Shown here: positions 33,591-42,022 of the stretch, in pieces | Layout of the letters: each line of letters starts with the position of its first letter | Numbering within the stretch: the first letter of the stretch is position 1 | DNA from: Candidatus Ornithospirochaeta stercorigallinarum | GTDB lineage: Bacteria > Spirochaetota > Spirochaetia > Sphaerochaetales > Sphaerochaetaceae | DNA length: 54,112 nt | NCBI GenBank assembly: GCA_018711525.1 | Contig: DVIF01000041.1 | Span: 1-54,112, forward strand | Reading direction: 5' to 3' | Notes under the pieces: generated by a model | What the model was told of the DNA's origin: nothing | What the model saw: only the letters and a program-made list of their open reading frames with translations | Database searches by the model: none | Position numbers and translations under genes: made by a program

Positions 33591-34430
33591 TCACCCCTTA
33601 ACCGAACCAGCAGTCAGTCCACGTATGAAATTACGCGACATGCAAAGATATACGATAATCAAAGGAATACATGAAATCACCATTCCAGCCATTACGACTC
33701 CCCACTCGGTCATCAAGCCGTCCCTGAACACCATCAGTCCAACAGGGATGGTTCTCAGGGAGGAACTGTCAACCAGGATGGTTGCGAAAAGGAATTCGTT
33801 CCATGCATAGTATATGGTCATGATCGTGACAGTGGAAAGAATAGGTTTCGACAGAGGAACATATATCTTGTAGAAGATCTGCCATAGAGTCGCACCATCC
33901 ATTATGGCAGCCTCCTCCATCTCCTTTGAGATTCCGACGAAGAACGACCTTATGAGCATGACCGACATCGGAAGCCGGAATGCGATGTACGGGAGTATCA
34001 TCGCAAGGTAGGTCTTATTGAGCCCGACACTCCTGAGGAGTATGAAAAGAGGAAGCACACACACCTGAGGGGAAAGAAGCAGACAGACCATTACCGCAAG
34101 GAACACGATGTAGCCGACCTTGCCCCTGAGCTGAGTGACTCCGAATGCAAGGGTGGATGCGATGAACAAAACACCGATGAGGGTACAGATCGTCACTATG
34201 ATGCTGTTGACGAAGTATTGGGATATACCTCTTGTCCAGGCTCTGACATAATTGTCGAAATGCCACTCTCCAGGCAGCCCCCATACATCCTGATAGATGC
34301 TCATATAGTCCTTGAATGAAGACATTATGATCCATAGAAGAGGATAGATTATTATGATTGATAGCACGATGCAGAAAAGGAACATCAGCAGCCCTGATAT
34401 GGATCTTGGAATTATCGTTTCTTTTTTCAT
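33591..34430 (-). CDS. Sugar-type ABC transporter permease (MalG-like)
   Basis: A 279-residue inner-membrane permease with six hydrophobic helices and the cytoplasmic EAA loop EEAAIMDGATLWQIFYKIYVP. The family is the CUT1 carbohydrate/opine importers. It overlaps the preceding permease gene by four bases (ATGA) and has GGAGG upstream. Together with its partner it forms the membrane channel for the binding protein encoded at 35386-36660. No ATPase gene is in the operon, so a shared multi-purpose ATPase from elsewhere is expected. Confidence 0.92.
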   Translation of the reverse strand: MKKETIIPRSISGLLMFLFCIVLSIIIIYPLLWIIMSSFKDYMSIYQDVWGLPGEWHFDNYVRAWTRGISQYFVNSIIVTICTLIGVLFIASTLAFGVTQLRGKVGYIVFLAVMVCLLLSPQVCVLPLFILLRSVGLNKTYLAMILPYIAFRLPMSVMLIRSFFVGISKEMEEAAIMDGATLWQIFYKIYVPLSKPILSTVTIMTIYYAWNEFLFATILVDSSSLRTIPVGLMVFRDGLMTEWGVVMAGMVISCIPLIIVYLCMSRNFIRGLTAGSVKG

Positions 34431-35314
34431 TCCCTTTCCTCCTTTCCCGTGCCGAACGAGAAGAACTGTACCGATGAAAGCACTGCAGTGATTACGAAGA
34501 TAAGCATTGCGATGGCCGATGCGTATCCCATCCTGTTCTTAACAAATCCAGTCTGGTACATGTGAAGGGAGAGGACCATGGTCGCAGTCCCCGGCCCTCC
34601 ACCTGTGAGGATGTACGGCTCGTTGAAGACTGTGAACGCACCGGAGACGGTGAGAACCATAGTGACGAAGAACATCTGCTTCACCATAGGACATGTGATT
34701 GTAAAGAATCTCCTTATCTTGCCTGCCCCATCGACGATTGCAGCCTCATAGAGGTCCGCAGGTATCTTCTGGATTGCAACGATGAAGAGCATTGTGATAT
34801 ATCCGAAGCTCTGCCACTGGGAGACGGCGATTATGGAAAGCATAGCAGTATCCTTGGAGCCAAGCCAGATGCGTACAAGGGAGTCAAGACCCACGGCTTC
34901 GAGGAAACTGTTCAACAGTCCCATCTGAGGGTTGTATATGAACTCAAAGAGAAGACATACTACTGTCAGGGAAAGCAATGTCGGAATGAAGAACACTGTC
35001 TGGAAGAAAGACTCGCTCTTTCTGAAAACCTTATCTTCGAGTATTGCAGCTACGACAAGTCCGAACATCACCTGCATTATTATCGAGACCACGGCATATA
35101 AAAGATTGTTTTTTATCGACTGCCATATGATTGGATCCGAGAAAAGCTCCTTATAGTTGGCCAGTCCGGCAAACTCCTTTGTCGTTGAAGAGAGTGAGAA
35201 GGACTGGAAGCTGTATATGATATTCTCAATCAGCGGGAAGTAGACGAATATCGCCAGTATCAACAGACCCGGGATGCAGAAAAGAAACGCACCCGTATTC
35301 TTTTTTGTTTTCAT
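34427..35314 (-). CDS. Sugar-type ABC transporter permease (MalF-like)
   Basis: A 295-residue partner permease with six hydrophobic helices. Its EAA loop is YEAAIVDGAGKIRRFFTITCP. A strong AGGAGGG site precedes the ATG, downstream of a terminator-like hairpin that separates it from the binding-protein gene. The substrate is inferred from the deglycase and kinase genes to be a fructosamine (for example fructoselysine) or related glycated amine. Confidence 0.92.
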   Translation of the reverse strand: MKTKKNTGAFLFCIPGLLILAIFVYFPLIENIIYSFQSFSLSSTTKEFAGLANYKELFSDPIIWQSIKNNLLYAVVSIIMQVMFGLVVAAILEDKVFRKSESFFQTVFFIPTLLSLTVVCLLFEFIYNPQMGLLNSFLEAVGLDSLVRIWLGSKDTAMLSIIAVSQWQSFGYITMLFIVAIQKIPADLYEAAIVDGAGKIRRFFTITCPMVKQMFFVTMVLTVSGAFTVFNEPYILTGGGPGTATMVLSLHMYQTGFVKNRMGYASAIAMLIFVITAVLSSVQFFSFGTGKEERE

Positions 35315-35335
35315 TCATCCCTCCTTTTTCTGAAT

Positions 35336-35373
35336 AAATAAAAACGGCCGACGGGCGAAGAGTCCCGCCAGCC
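35336..35373 (-). terminator. Attenuator-type terminator between binding-protein and permease genes
   Basis: Minus strand 10-bp stem GGCTGGCGGG / CCCGTCGGCC, 8-base loop, then GTTTTTATTT. It lies inside the operon 12 bases after the binding-protein gene, which would make permease mRNA less abundant than binding-protein mRNA. Confidence 0.8.
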
Positions 35374-35385
35374 TTCAAGGAAAAC

Positions 35386-36660
35386 CTAGTGCAGGGATGC
35401 TGCGGCAGTCCTTACCTGCTCCATGACACTCTCAGGTGTAGCATCTCCTGTTGCGATTGCCTGTCCGCCCTGGCCATAGACGACGTATACGGAAGGATCG
35501 CAGGCATTGTCGAACCATGCTGCAAGATAGGATGCGTTCTGAATCATCTCGAGAGCCTCCCTCTGTGCATCGATGACTCCATCCCCGTCAAGAGCTCCGG
35601 CGACGCATGACATGTCCCCGCCGACGGTTGAAAGGATATAGCCTCTCTCAGGGCTTACAAGCCACTTGAGGAAGTCGACACATGCGTCGATATTCTCAGC
35701 CTTACTGCTGATCATAAAGCCCTCAGGAGCTCCTGTGAGTGCATTCGGATCCCCTTCTCCGTCCTCAAACGCAGGGAAGTTGAAGAATCCATACTCGAAA
35801 TCCTCAGGGATGACCTGCTCAAGCTGAGGGATCTCTGCAAACTGCAGATACATTATAGGAGCCTCCCCTGTTGCGAAGAGTGTGTTCCTCGCTGTCTCAT
35901 GGTCGATTGCCGATGCAACCTCACCCATATAGGATGTAAGCTGCTGCCAGTACTCGAGTGCACGTACATAACCGGGATCCGTGAACTCACCTGTGGCGGC
36001 ATTGTAATCCTTTGCAAGTGTCTCCTCGTCAATCATCCTCTGGTTGATTGTTCCAAGGTAATGGAGGACGGCCCACTGGTCCACAAGTCCTTCCGCTACA
36101 GGACTCTCATATCCTGCATCCCTGAGGGTGTCTAAAAGTTCGATGAACTCCGTCCAGGTCGCAGGCTCTTCAAGGCCGAGGTCGTTGAAGATCTTCCTGT
36201 TGTAAAAGAAGACCTTTCCGTCCTGGCTCCATGGAATTCCATAGATTGTTCCATCGAATGTGAATCCTGCGACACTTGCCGGTGCAAGCTTTTCAGACCA
36301 CTCGGGATCGGCTTGATAGATGTCGTTGAGAGCTAGGACATTGCCCGATGCGACCATCTCCTGGGCGAAAGTACCTGACCAGGATGAGAATACATCAGGA
36401 ACATCATCAGTCGGAACGATCATGCGGATTCTTTCCTTGTACTGGTCGTTGAGGATGCAGTCCATGCTGATATATACATCAGGATTCTCCTCCATGTACT
36501 GTGCAAGAAGATCGTTGAACATCGAGTTCTTCGGATCGTTGGGCCAGCGATGGAAGAAGAAGATCTCAGTCTGCCCTTCCTCAGGCCCTTCCGATGCCCC
36601 TCCTGCGAAAACAGGGGAAAGCGCGAGTAGAAGCATTAATGCAACTAATAATTTCTTCAT
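35386..36660 (-). CDS. Extracellular solute-binding protein (family 1) of the fructosamine-locus ABC importer
   Basis: A 424-residue periplasmic receptor. The signal peptide ends SPVFAGGASEG without a lipobox Cys, the same pattern as the liv receptor. Family-1 landmarks are YGIPWSQDGKVFFYNRKIF (near 135) and the C-terminal VDFLKWLVSPERGY. The gene follows frlB with an AAAGGAGG site and is followed by an intra-operon terminator. The ligand is not determined by sequence. Context points to an Amadori product. Confidence 0.9.
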   Translation of the reverse strand: MKKLLVALMLLLALSPVFAGGASEGPEEGQTEIFFFHRWPNDPKNSMFNDLLAQYMEENPDVYISMDCILNDQYKERIRMIVPTDDVPDVFSSWSGTFAQEMVASGNVLALNDIYQADPEWSEKLAPASVAGFTFDGTIYGIPWSQDGKVFFYNRKIFNDLGLEEPATWTEFIELLDTLRDAGYESPVAEGLVDQWAVLHYLGTINQRMIDEETLAKDYNAATGEFTDPGYVRALEYWQQLTSYMGEVASAIDHETARNTLFATGEAPIMYLQFAEIPQLEQVIPEDFEYGFFNFPAFEDGEGDPNALTGAPEGFMISSKAENIDACVDFLKWLVSPERGYILSTVGGDMSCVAGALDGDGVIDAQREALEMIQNASYLAAWFDNACDPSVYVVYGQGGQAIATGDATPESVMEQVRTAAASLH

Positions 36661-36690
36661 ATGTTTTTCCTCCTTTCGGTTGTTGATGAA

Positions 36691-37668
36691 TCAGTACTGC
36701 ATCTTCCACATATAGCGTCTTACACCAAGGTCATGGCCACGCTCGTATGCCAGTGCATCTGCAAGACTTCTGAGAACCGCACCTGTGAGAAGCGGTGCAT
36801 AGTATTCCCTCACCTCTTCATCGATGTCCGACATATCGAATGTTGCTTCATCGACAAGCATGATCTTCTCACTGTACTTGGAGCAGAAAGCATATGCTCT
36901 CTCATCAAGAGGACGTGTGGAACCAAGCCCCTTTACGATGATGAACGGTACATCGAAATCCGTTATCTCAAACGGCCCGTGGAAGTATTCACCTGAATGG
37001 ATGCAGCTTGAATGGATCCACTGCATCTCCATCAAGAGGCAGATCGAGAATGAATATGTCTCCCCAAGGTCGACGCCGCTGCCCATCGTATATATGAGGC
37101 TCTCCCTCTTGTACTTCCTCCCCCACTGAGCTGTAACCTCCTTGTACTGCTCCCTTACCTTCTTCATAGCAGCATCAAGGCCGTCGATGCTCCTTATTCC
37201 CTTCTTGTACTTTTCACAAGGGGAGATTCCATCCAGGATGCGGAATATGAGGCTGTAGAGAACGCCCTTGTTCAGGTCGCTGGAATCCGCTTCCTTCCCC
37301 CAGTCGTAATGGAGAGGGTATTCAGCAGCCTTCCAAAGCGGAGAATCTTCAAGATGTGTTAAAGCGATAGTGGTTGCGCCCATTGAGCGTGCGTATTCAG
37401 TCGCCTTGACTGTTTCAGGAGTTGTTCCGGAATGAGAACATGTGATTACAACGGAATCCTTTCCGAGGGATTTCGGCTGCATATGTACGAATTCATTTGC
37501 TGGATGGTAGCTTGATGGGATGTCGATCTCCCGGGAGAAAATGAAGGAAGCAGGCATCATGAATGCCAGAGAGCCCCCGCATGCGACGAAGTAGAAATGA
37601 TTGATTTTCTTCTTCCCTACTACGGCCTTGACCGCATTTTCAATTGCGCTTACATGTTCGGTTTTCAT
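36691..37668 (-). CDS. frlB: SIS-domain deglycase, probable fructoselysine-6-phosphate (fructosamine) deglycase
   Basis: A 325-residue double-SIS protein of the GlmS isomerase-like family. FVACGGSLAFMMPA (near 29) and TCSHSGTTPETVKA (near 86) are the phosphosugar-binding loops. GEYFHGPFEI contains the region bearing catalytic residues, and the chain ends RRYMWKMQY, resembling E. coli FrlB. It would cleave fructoselysine 6-phosphate or a similar phosphorylated Amadori product to glucose 6-phosphate and a free amine. It is the first gene after the gntR terminator, with its own promoter, a palindromic operator candidate and a GGAGG site. Confidence 0.87.
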   Translation of the reverse strand: MKTEHVSAIENAVKAVVGKKKINHFYFVACGGSLAFMMPASFIFSREIDIPSSYHPANEFVHMQPKSLGKDSVVITCSHSGTTPETVKATEYARSMGATTIALTHLEDSPLWKAAEYPLHYDWGKEADSSDLNKGVLYSLIFRILDGISPCEKYKKGIRSIDGLDAAMKKVREQYKEVTAQWGRKYKRESLIYTMGSGVDLGETYSFSICLLMEMQWIHSSCIHSGEYFHGPFEITDFDVPFIIVKGLGSTRPLDERAYAFCSKYSEKIMLVDEATFDMSDIDEEVREYYAPLLTGAVLRSLADALAYERGHDLGVRRYMWKMQY

Positions 37669-37680
37669 TATTACCTCCTA

Positions 37681-37738
37681 AACCAATATAAGACGTTATA
37701 TATGGTTATATAATGAATGATGACATATCCTCTGTCAA
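37681..37738 (-). promoter_or_regulatory. frlB promoter with candidate GntR operator
   Basis: Minus strand TTGACA (37733-37738), 17-base spacer, CATTAT (37710-37715). An imperfect inverted repeat, AACCATATATAA...CTTATATTGGTT (37681-37707), covers the predicted transcription start and ends two bases after the -10. It lies beside the gntR gene and is the natural binding-site candidate for it. Confidence 0.6.
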
Positions 37739-37759
37739 CAAAATTTTCTTCCGCCATGC

Positions 37760-37790
37760 AAAAAAAATGTCCTCAGCATGCGCCAAGGAC
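37760..37790 (-). terminator. Terminator of gntR
   Basis: Minus strand stem GTCCT...AGGAC enclosing an inner GCGCATGC palindrome, then a run of eight T after one A. It separates gntR from the frlB promoter. Confidence 0.8.
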
Positions 37791-37809
37791 AAACCATCAA
37801 AGGATGTAA

Positions 37810-38574
37810 CTACTCTTTCCAGTTGAAACCGCTATAGAACTTGCTGTTGTTCTCATCCCCTGCGATGACATAACTGGCGTTTTCCCCGCCTATATAACTT
37901 ATAGATACATGCATAGGTGTTCCATTGAGCATATAAGATACCTTATACATATCGAAAAGAGGAGAACCGGGTTTGACATTGAGCTCTTCGGCCATCTGTG
38001 GATCGGCAGCTTTGACCTTCAGGACCTTGTACTGCTGATAAGACTCTGCACCATATTCGTTCTTAAGGATCCTGAACAGGGAGAAATCCCCATCGACCTT
38101 CTCATAAAGCATGGGATAGAGCTTGAGAGGGATGTAGTTGAGATCCACCATCTTCGGCTCATCACCAGTGAAAAGTATGCGCCTGAGATATAGCACGTCG
38201 TCATCCGCTGTTATCTTCAAATCCTCGGCAATGCTCTTTTTGACACGGACTATCTTCTTCTCCACGAGCCTTGAATGGACCTTGATGCCCCTCGATTCGA
38301 AGAAATCATGGAAGCCGACATTTCCGGCAAGGGGGATCGGTGCAAGGTTTTGCAGCACGAACGTTCCCTTACCCTGCTTCTTTACAAGGATCTCCTCATC
38401 ACAGAGCTCCTTTATGGCACGGCGTACTGTGATACGGCTCACCTTGTACTGCTCTTCCAGCTCCATCTCCGTCGGCATCTTCTCTCCTGCCTTGAATATG
38501 CCGCTGTCTATGTCGGAACGTATCGCATTCATCAACTGCTCATACAGCGGAATGGATGAATTCAATTCAAGCAT
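37810..38574 (-). CDS. GntR-family (HutC/UTRA) transcriptional regulator
   Basis: A 254-residue repressor. The N-terminal winged helix-turn-helix has IPLYEQLMNAIRSDIDSG, GEKMPTEMELEEQYKVSR and VRRAIKELCDEEILVKKQGKGTFV. The C-terminal UTRA ligand domain runs from about 90 to 240. UTRA domains typically sense phosphorylated sugars, so a phosphorylated fructosamine is a reasonable effector; this is inference. The start has AGGGAGG and overlaps the PHP gene by 13 bases. The gene is followed by its own terminator and then the frlB promoter. Confidence 0.92.
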   Translation of the reverse strand: MLELNSSIPLYEQLMNAIRSDIDSGIFKAGEKMPTEMELEEQYKVSRITVRRAIKELCDEEILVKKQGKGTFVLQNLAPIPLAGNVGFHDFFESRGIKVHSRLVEKKIVRVKKSIAEDLKITADDDVLYLRRILFTGDEPKMVDLNYIPLKLYPMLYEKVDGDFSLFRILKNEYGAESYQQYKVLKVKAADPQMAEELNVKPGSPLFDMYKVSYMLNGTPMHVSISYIGGENASYVIAGDENNSKFYSGFNWKE

Positions 38575-39389
38575 AAATCCTCCCTTTCGAATCCAATGAA
38601 TTTCTTCTTTCTGCCTTCATAGATGTAGTATCCGTCAAAACCGCATCTGCAGAGCATCTCCTCGATCCTGTCGAATCCGTATGCGATATGATCCGCCTTA
38701 TGGGCATCGGAGCCTACGGTGATCATGCACCCTCCTTCCTCCCTGAACCATGAAAGCACCTTCTCCCCTGGCATCGGCTCATCATAATCACGGAGTAGAC
38801 TCGTGTTTATCTCAAGCGCCTTACCCCTCATGGCAAGGGCCCTCAGGATCCTTCTCACCCTCTCCTCCTCGTCTTCGATCCGCTCTATGTGTCCGGCCTT
38901 GAGGGAATACCTTTTTATCAGGTCGAGATGTGCAAGGGAATCGAAATCAAAAAGCGATGCCATCACAAGAAGTCCGTCAAGATATGCAGAGAGGGTCTTT
39001 TTCCTATCTTCGACATCCACATAATCATGACTCATAAGATCGCTTCCTCCCACTTTATGGAATGAGGCGAGTATGAAATCGAAATCGAAGGATGAAATGA
39101 GCTTCAGCGAATTGTGGTAATCGAAATGGGGCTGACCTATCTCTATCGCGAAAAGGATATTCAATTCTCCATTATAACGAATTCTCGCTTTCTCTATGAT
39201 TTTCTGCTCTTCTTCAACATGTTTTGGATTGAATACATCATGATGCCTATCCGGCCAGTAGAACTCATAGTGATCGGAAATCGCAATCGTCTTGAGACCT
39301 AACTCCATTGCCTTTAAACAGATACTGTCAATGTCCTCCCTGCTGTCAGGACTCATCATGCTATGGATATGAAGATCGGCGTTTATCAT
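38562..39389 (-). CDS. PHP-domain phosphatase (histidinol-phosphatase HisJ-like)
   Basis: A 275-residue metal-dependent PHP phosphoesterase. DLHIHSMMSPDSRED holds the first two metal His, IAISDHYEFYWPD the next ligands, and EINTSLLRDYDEPM and TVGSDAHKADHI the C-terminal ligands. HisJ-type histidinol phosphatase is the closest family. With no his genes nearby and a 13-base overlap with gntR, a role in the fructosamine operon is equally possible. There is no ribosome site, and TATAAT ends nine bases before the ATG. Confidence 0.82.
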   Translation of the reverse strand: MINADLHIHSMMSPDSREDIDSICLKAMELGLKTIAISDHYEFYWPDRHHDVFNPKHVEEEQKIIEKARIRYNGELNILFAIEIGQPHFDYHNSLKLISSFDFDFILASFHKVGGSDLMSHDYVDVEDRKKTLSAYLDGLLVMASLFDFDSLAHLDLIKRYSLKAGHIERIEDEEERVRRILRALAMRGKALEINTSLLRDYDEPMPGEKVLSWFREEGGCMITVGSDAHKADHIAYGFDRIEEMLCRCGFDGYYIYEGRKKKFIGFEREDLCLN

Positions 39390-39398
39390 ATTGCTTTA

Positions 39399-39404
39399 AT
39401 TATA
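39399..39404 (-). promoter_or_regulatory. -10 box 9 bases before the PHP gene
   Basis: Minus strand TATAAT with TTGTAT 18 bases upstream. The short distance to the ATG and the lack of a Shine-Dalgarno site fit a leaderless start for the phosphatase-gntR transcript. Confidence 0.4.
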
Positions 39405-39766
39405 ACATTATAATACGTTTCAATACAAGGAAAGAATATTTGCTTACATTTCATGACTTTAGGAAAAAGAACTTCAACCAAAACCATTTTCCCGTGAAAA
39501 AATTTTCCTTCTCATCCTGTATGAGAATCAGACAAGGAAACCTTCATTCAGATGAACATTTCACATCGAAAAAGGCAAAAATCCTGATTGCTACATTACT
39601 GAATTTTTTTTCAAGATAAGCGGTCTAAAGTTTGAAAAAACAAAAGTTTTTAAACTTTTTTCCTTCAATACACTGTTTTATTCATCAAAACCACCTACTT
39701 ATACTCTTTACACTTGTGATAATCTATTTACATGGATGTAACAAATTATTCACATATGGAGTTTCC
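39405..39766. other. AT-rich intergenic region before the phosphate transporter
   Basis: About 360 bases between divergent genes with no convincing ORF. The long frame that runs through it into the transporter lacks a ribosome site until 39767. Runs of A and T (39606-39613, 39651-39662) suggest curved DNA. GATAAT at about 39718 could be the transporter -10. Nothing else is recognisable. Confidence 0.4.
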
Positions 39767-40819
39767 GTGGACGTAACATTTTCTTATTTCATAAATGAGA
39801 TCTTCTCTTCCCCGATGCTCTTTATATCCGCACTTCTGACGCTTGCCGTAATATTCGTAAACGGCTGGACGGATGCACCTAATGCTATCGCAACATGTAT
39901 CACAACACGTTGCATGTCCACCAGGAAAGCGATCATGATGAGTGCGGTTTTCAATTTCTTCGGGGTACTTATCATGACGCACATAAACGCAAGCGTCGCA
40001 TCTACCATATCGAACATGGTCGATTTCGGAACTGACACACATACCGCTCTGGTGGCACTATCCGCATCACTGTTTTCCATAGTCGTCTATTCGACAGGAG
40101 CATCAAAGCTCGGAATCCCGACAAGCGAAAGCCATTCGCTGATTGCAGGGCTCACAGGAGCTGCCATCGCTACGCAGAACGGACTGGGAGGGGTCAACGG
40201 AGAGGAATGGATAAAAGTCATCTACGGACTTTTCGCCTCCCTCTTCCTTGGCTTCATGATCGGACTTGTGGTTGCGAAGACGGTCGCTTTCCTCTTCAGG
40301 AAAGTTGAAAGGAGGAAAGCGAACACCTTCTTCACATATGCCCAGATTGCAGGAGCTGCATCGATGAGCTTCATGCACGGAGCCCAGGACGGGCAGAAGT
40401 TCATAGGCGTACTCTTTCTTGCAATCGCCTTCTCCAACGGTGCTACAGGAGTCGAGGGTGTACTCATTCCTGTATGGCTCATGCTGCTCTGCTCTGCCGT
40501 CATGGGAATCGGAACGAGCGTAGGAGGTGAGAAAATCATAAAGAGTGTCGGAATGGACATGGTAAAGCTCGAGAAGTACCAGGGATTCAGCGCCGACATC
40601 TCGGCATCGATATGCCTTCTCTTCTCTTCCCTTTTTGGAATTCCCGTATCGACGACACACACTAAGACGAGTGCCATCATGGGAGTCGGAGCATCAAGAA
40701 GGCTCTCAGCCATCAATTTCTCGGTTGTAAAGGACATGGTCCTTACATGGATATTCACATTCCCAGGATGTGGACTGATAAGTTTCTTAATGGCGAAGCT
40801 ATTCATGCTTCTTTTCTGA
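39767..40819 (+). CDS. PiT-family inorganic phosphate transporter
   Basis: Low-affinity phosphate:cation symporter of the inner membrane. GTG at 39767 is chosen because GGAG lies five bases upstream; the protein then starts VDVTFSYFINEIFSSPM and has 350 residues. The two PiT signature repeats are visible: FVNGWTDAPNAIATCI near the N-terminus and FSADISASICLLFSSLFGIPVSTTHTKTSAIMG (in short: GIPVSTTHTKT) in the C-terminal half. It is followed 12 bases later by the DUF47 gene, its usual partner. Confidence 0.92.
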   Translation: MDVTFSYFINEIFSSPMLFISALLTLAVIFVNGWTDAPNAIATCITTRCMSTRKAIMMSAVFNFFGVLIMTHINASVASTISNMVDFGTDTHTALVALSASLFSIVVYSTGASKLGIPTSESHSLIAGLTGAAIATQNGLGGVNGEEWIKVIYGLFASLFLGFMIGLVVAKTVAFLFRKVERRKANTFFTYAQIAGAASMSFMHGAQDGQKFIGVLFLAIAFSNGATGVEGVLIPVWLMLLCSAVMGIGTSVGGEKIIKSVGMDMVKLEKYQGFSADISASICLLFSSLFGIPVSTTHTKTSAIMGVGASRRLSAINFSVVKDMVLTWIFTFPGCGLISFLMAKLFMLLF

Positions 40820-40831
40820 TATGGAGGAAAA

Positions 40832-41452
40832 ATGAAAAAACAGGATACTTTTTATTTCGATAATTTCAAAGACTGCGCAGAGTACTCATTGAAAGCGGCG
40901 AATCTTCTTGATGAAATCATGAACAACTACAGCAAGGACACCATCAAATCCTATGTCGACAAGATGCATGACATAGAGCATTCAGGGGATAAGAAGAAGC
41001 ATGAGATGCTTGAGGTGCTTCTGAAGGCTTTCATGACACCCATAGAGAGGGATGACATCCTTCTTCTCTCCTCCTGTCTTGACGAGGTCACGGATAAGAT
41101 CGAGGATGTAGCCCTCAGGATGTACTGCAACGACATCGATGAGATCTTCGAGCCGGCAAAAGAGATGGTCAAAGTCGTCATCGACAGCTGCAAGGAGATG
41201 GTAATCATGCTAGAGGAATTCAAGAACTTCAAGAAGTCAAAATCCCTGAAGGATATAATCATAAGGATAAACACACTCGAAGAGGATGGCGACAGGCTCT
41301 TCATCGAAGGGCTCAGGGAGCTGCATACAAAGGAAAAGGATCCGCTCAAGGTGATAACATGGAGAGAGATCTTAATCTATCTTGAGAAATGCACCGATGC
41401 GACAGAGCATGTCGCAGATGTGTGTGAGCGTGTAATACTTACGAATACTTGA
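40832..41452 (+). CDS. DUF47-family PhoU-like partner of the PiT transporter
   Basis: A 206-residue all-helical protein related to PhoU. DKMHDIEHSGDKKKHEMLE and AFMTPIERDDILLLSSCLDEVTDKIEDV are the conserved family stretches (short landmarks: IEHSGDKKKHE, PIERDDI). DUF47 proteins are encoded next to PiT genes and are thought to modulate the transporter. GGAGG sits five bases before the ATG. The gene ends the operon with a strong terminator. Confidence 0.92.
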   Translation: MKKQDTFYFDNFKDCAEYSLKAANLLDEIMNNYSKDTIKSYVDKMHDIEHSGDKKKHEMLEVLLKAFMTPIERDDILLLSSCLDEVTDKIEDVALRMYCNDIDEIFEPAKEMVKVVIDSCKEMVIMLEEFKNFKKSKSLKDIIIRINTLEEDGDRLFIEGLRELHTKEKDPLKVITWREILIYLEKCTDATEHVADVCERVILTNT

Positions 41453-41469
41453 TAACAAGGAAAACGCAG

Positions 41470-41498
41470 GGCGGCTGTCAATACAAGGCCGCCTTTTT
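41470..41498 (+). terminator. Terminator of the phosphate-transport operon
   Basis: GGCGGC / GCCGCC stem with a 12-base loop followed by five T, 18 bases after the DUF47 stop. Confidence 0.88.
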
Positions 41499-41731
41499 CA
41501 TTACATGCTGTTCGGCTCTTCACAGAATCCAGTCAAATATTCTTCCCAAAATGATTTTTCCTAGTTTTAATATTATTTTTATATTAAATAATATTGAAAC
41601 CATATAAATATCGTACAATAAAAATACTTATCCTACATCTTTCAGCATTGAAATTATTAAGAACAAAAGTGAGAAAATTTATATACCATTTGAAAGGATT
41701 ACAGGATATCCTTAATACAAAAGGAGTATCT

Positions 41732-42022
41732 ATGGATTACAACAGTGCAGAAGAATACGATGAGAAGATAAGCACGCTATCCTCAAACTTCATAATGGAT
41801 GTGGAGAACATAATCTCGGGATATGAAGAAGAGATATTGACGATACAAGAGGAAGTCGAAGGAGAAAAGGATGCCTTTCTTGATGATTCCGACGACAGGG
41901 AGGAAGCAAGCCAGAGCGAAGGCTATCAGGAGCTTGACGGGCTCTATGACAGCCTTGAGGATATTCTGAACTCGATAAAGATAATCAAAGATTCCCTGGA
42001 AGATATCAGGAACTATGTATGA
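41732..42022 (+). CDS. Hypothetical acidic helical protein, 96 residues
   Basis: Not recognised. The start at 41732 is preceded by AAAAGGAGT at ideal spacing; the longer open frame upstream is AT-rich non-coding DNA. The protein is very acidic (for example DDSDDREEASQSE) and predicted to be two long helices, the last ending LYDSLEDILNSIKIIKDSLE. It converges directly on the next gene: its stop at 42022 abuts the neighbour's stop at 42023. The charge and helical repeats resemble those of the two following unknown proteins. Confidence 0.72.
   Translation: MDYNSAEEYDEKISTLSSNFIMDVENIISGYEEEILTIQEEVEGEKDAFLDDSDDREEASQSEGYQELDGLYDSLEDILNSIKIIKDSLEDIRNYV

Noticed and set aside
40103-40806. Two long antisense frames opposite the PiT transporter
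   Set aside because: Both mirror the transporter's hydrophobic codons and have neither ribosome site nor family motifs.
41594-41731. Longer version of the 96-residue acidic protein starting at 41594
   Set aside because: The upstream part is AT-rich and basic, unlike the acidic body, and the internal ATG at 41732 has an ideal AAGGAG site.
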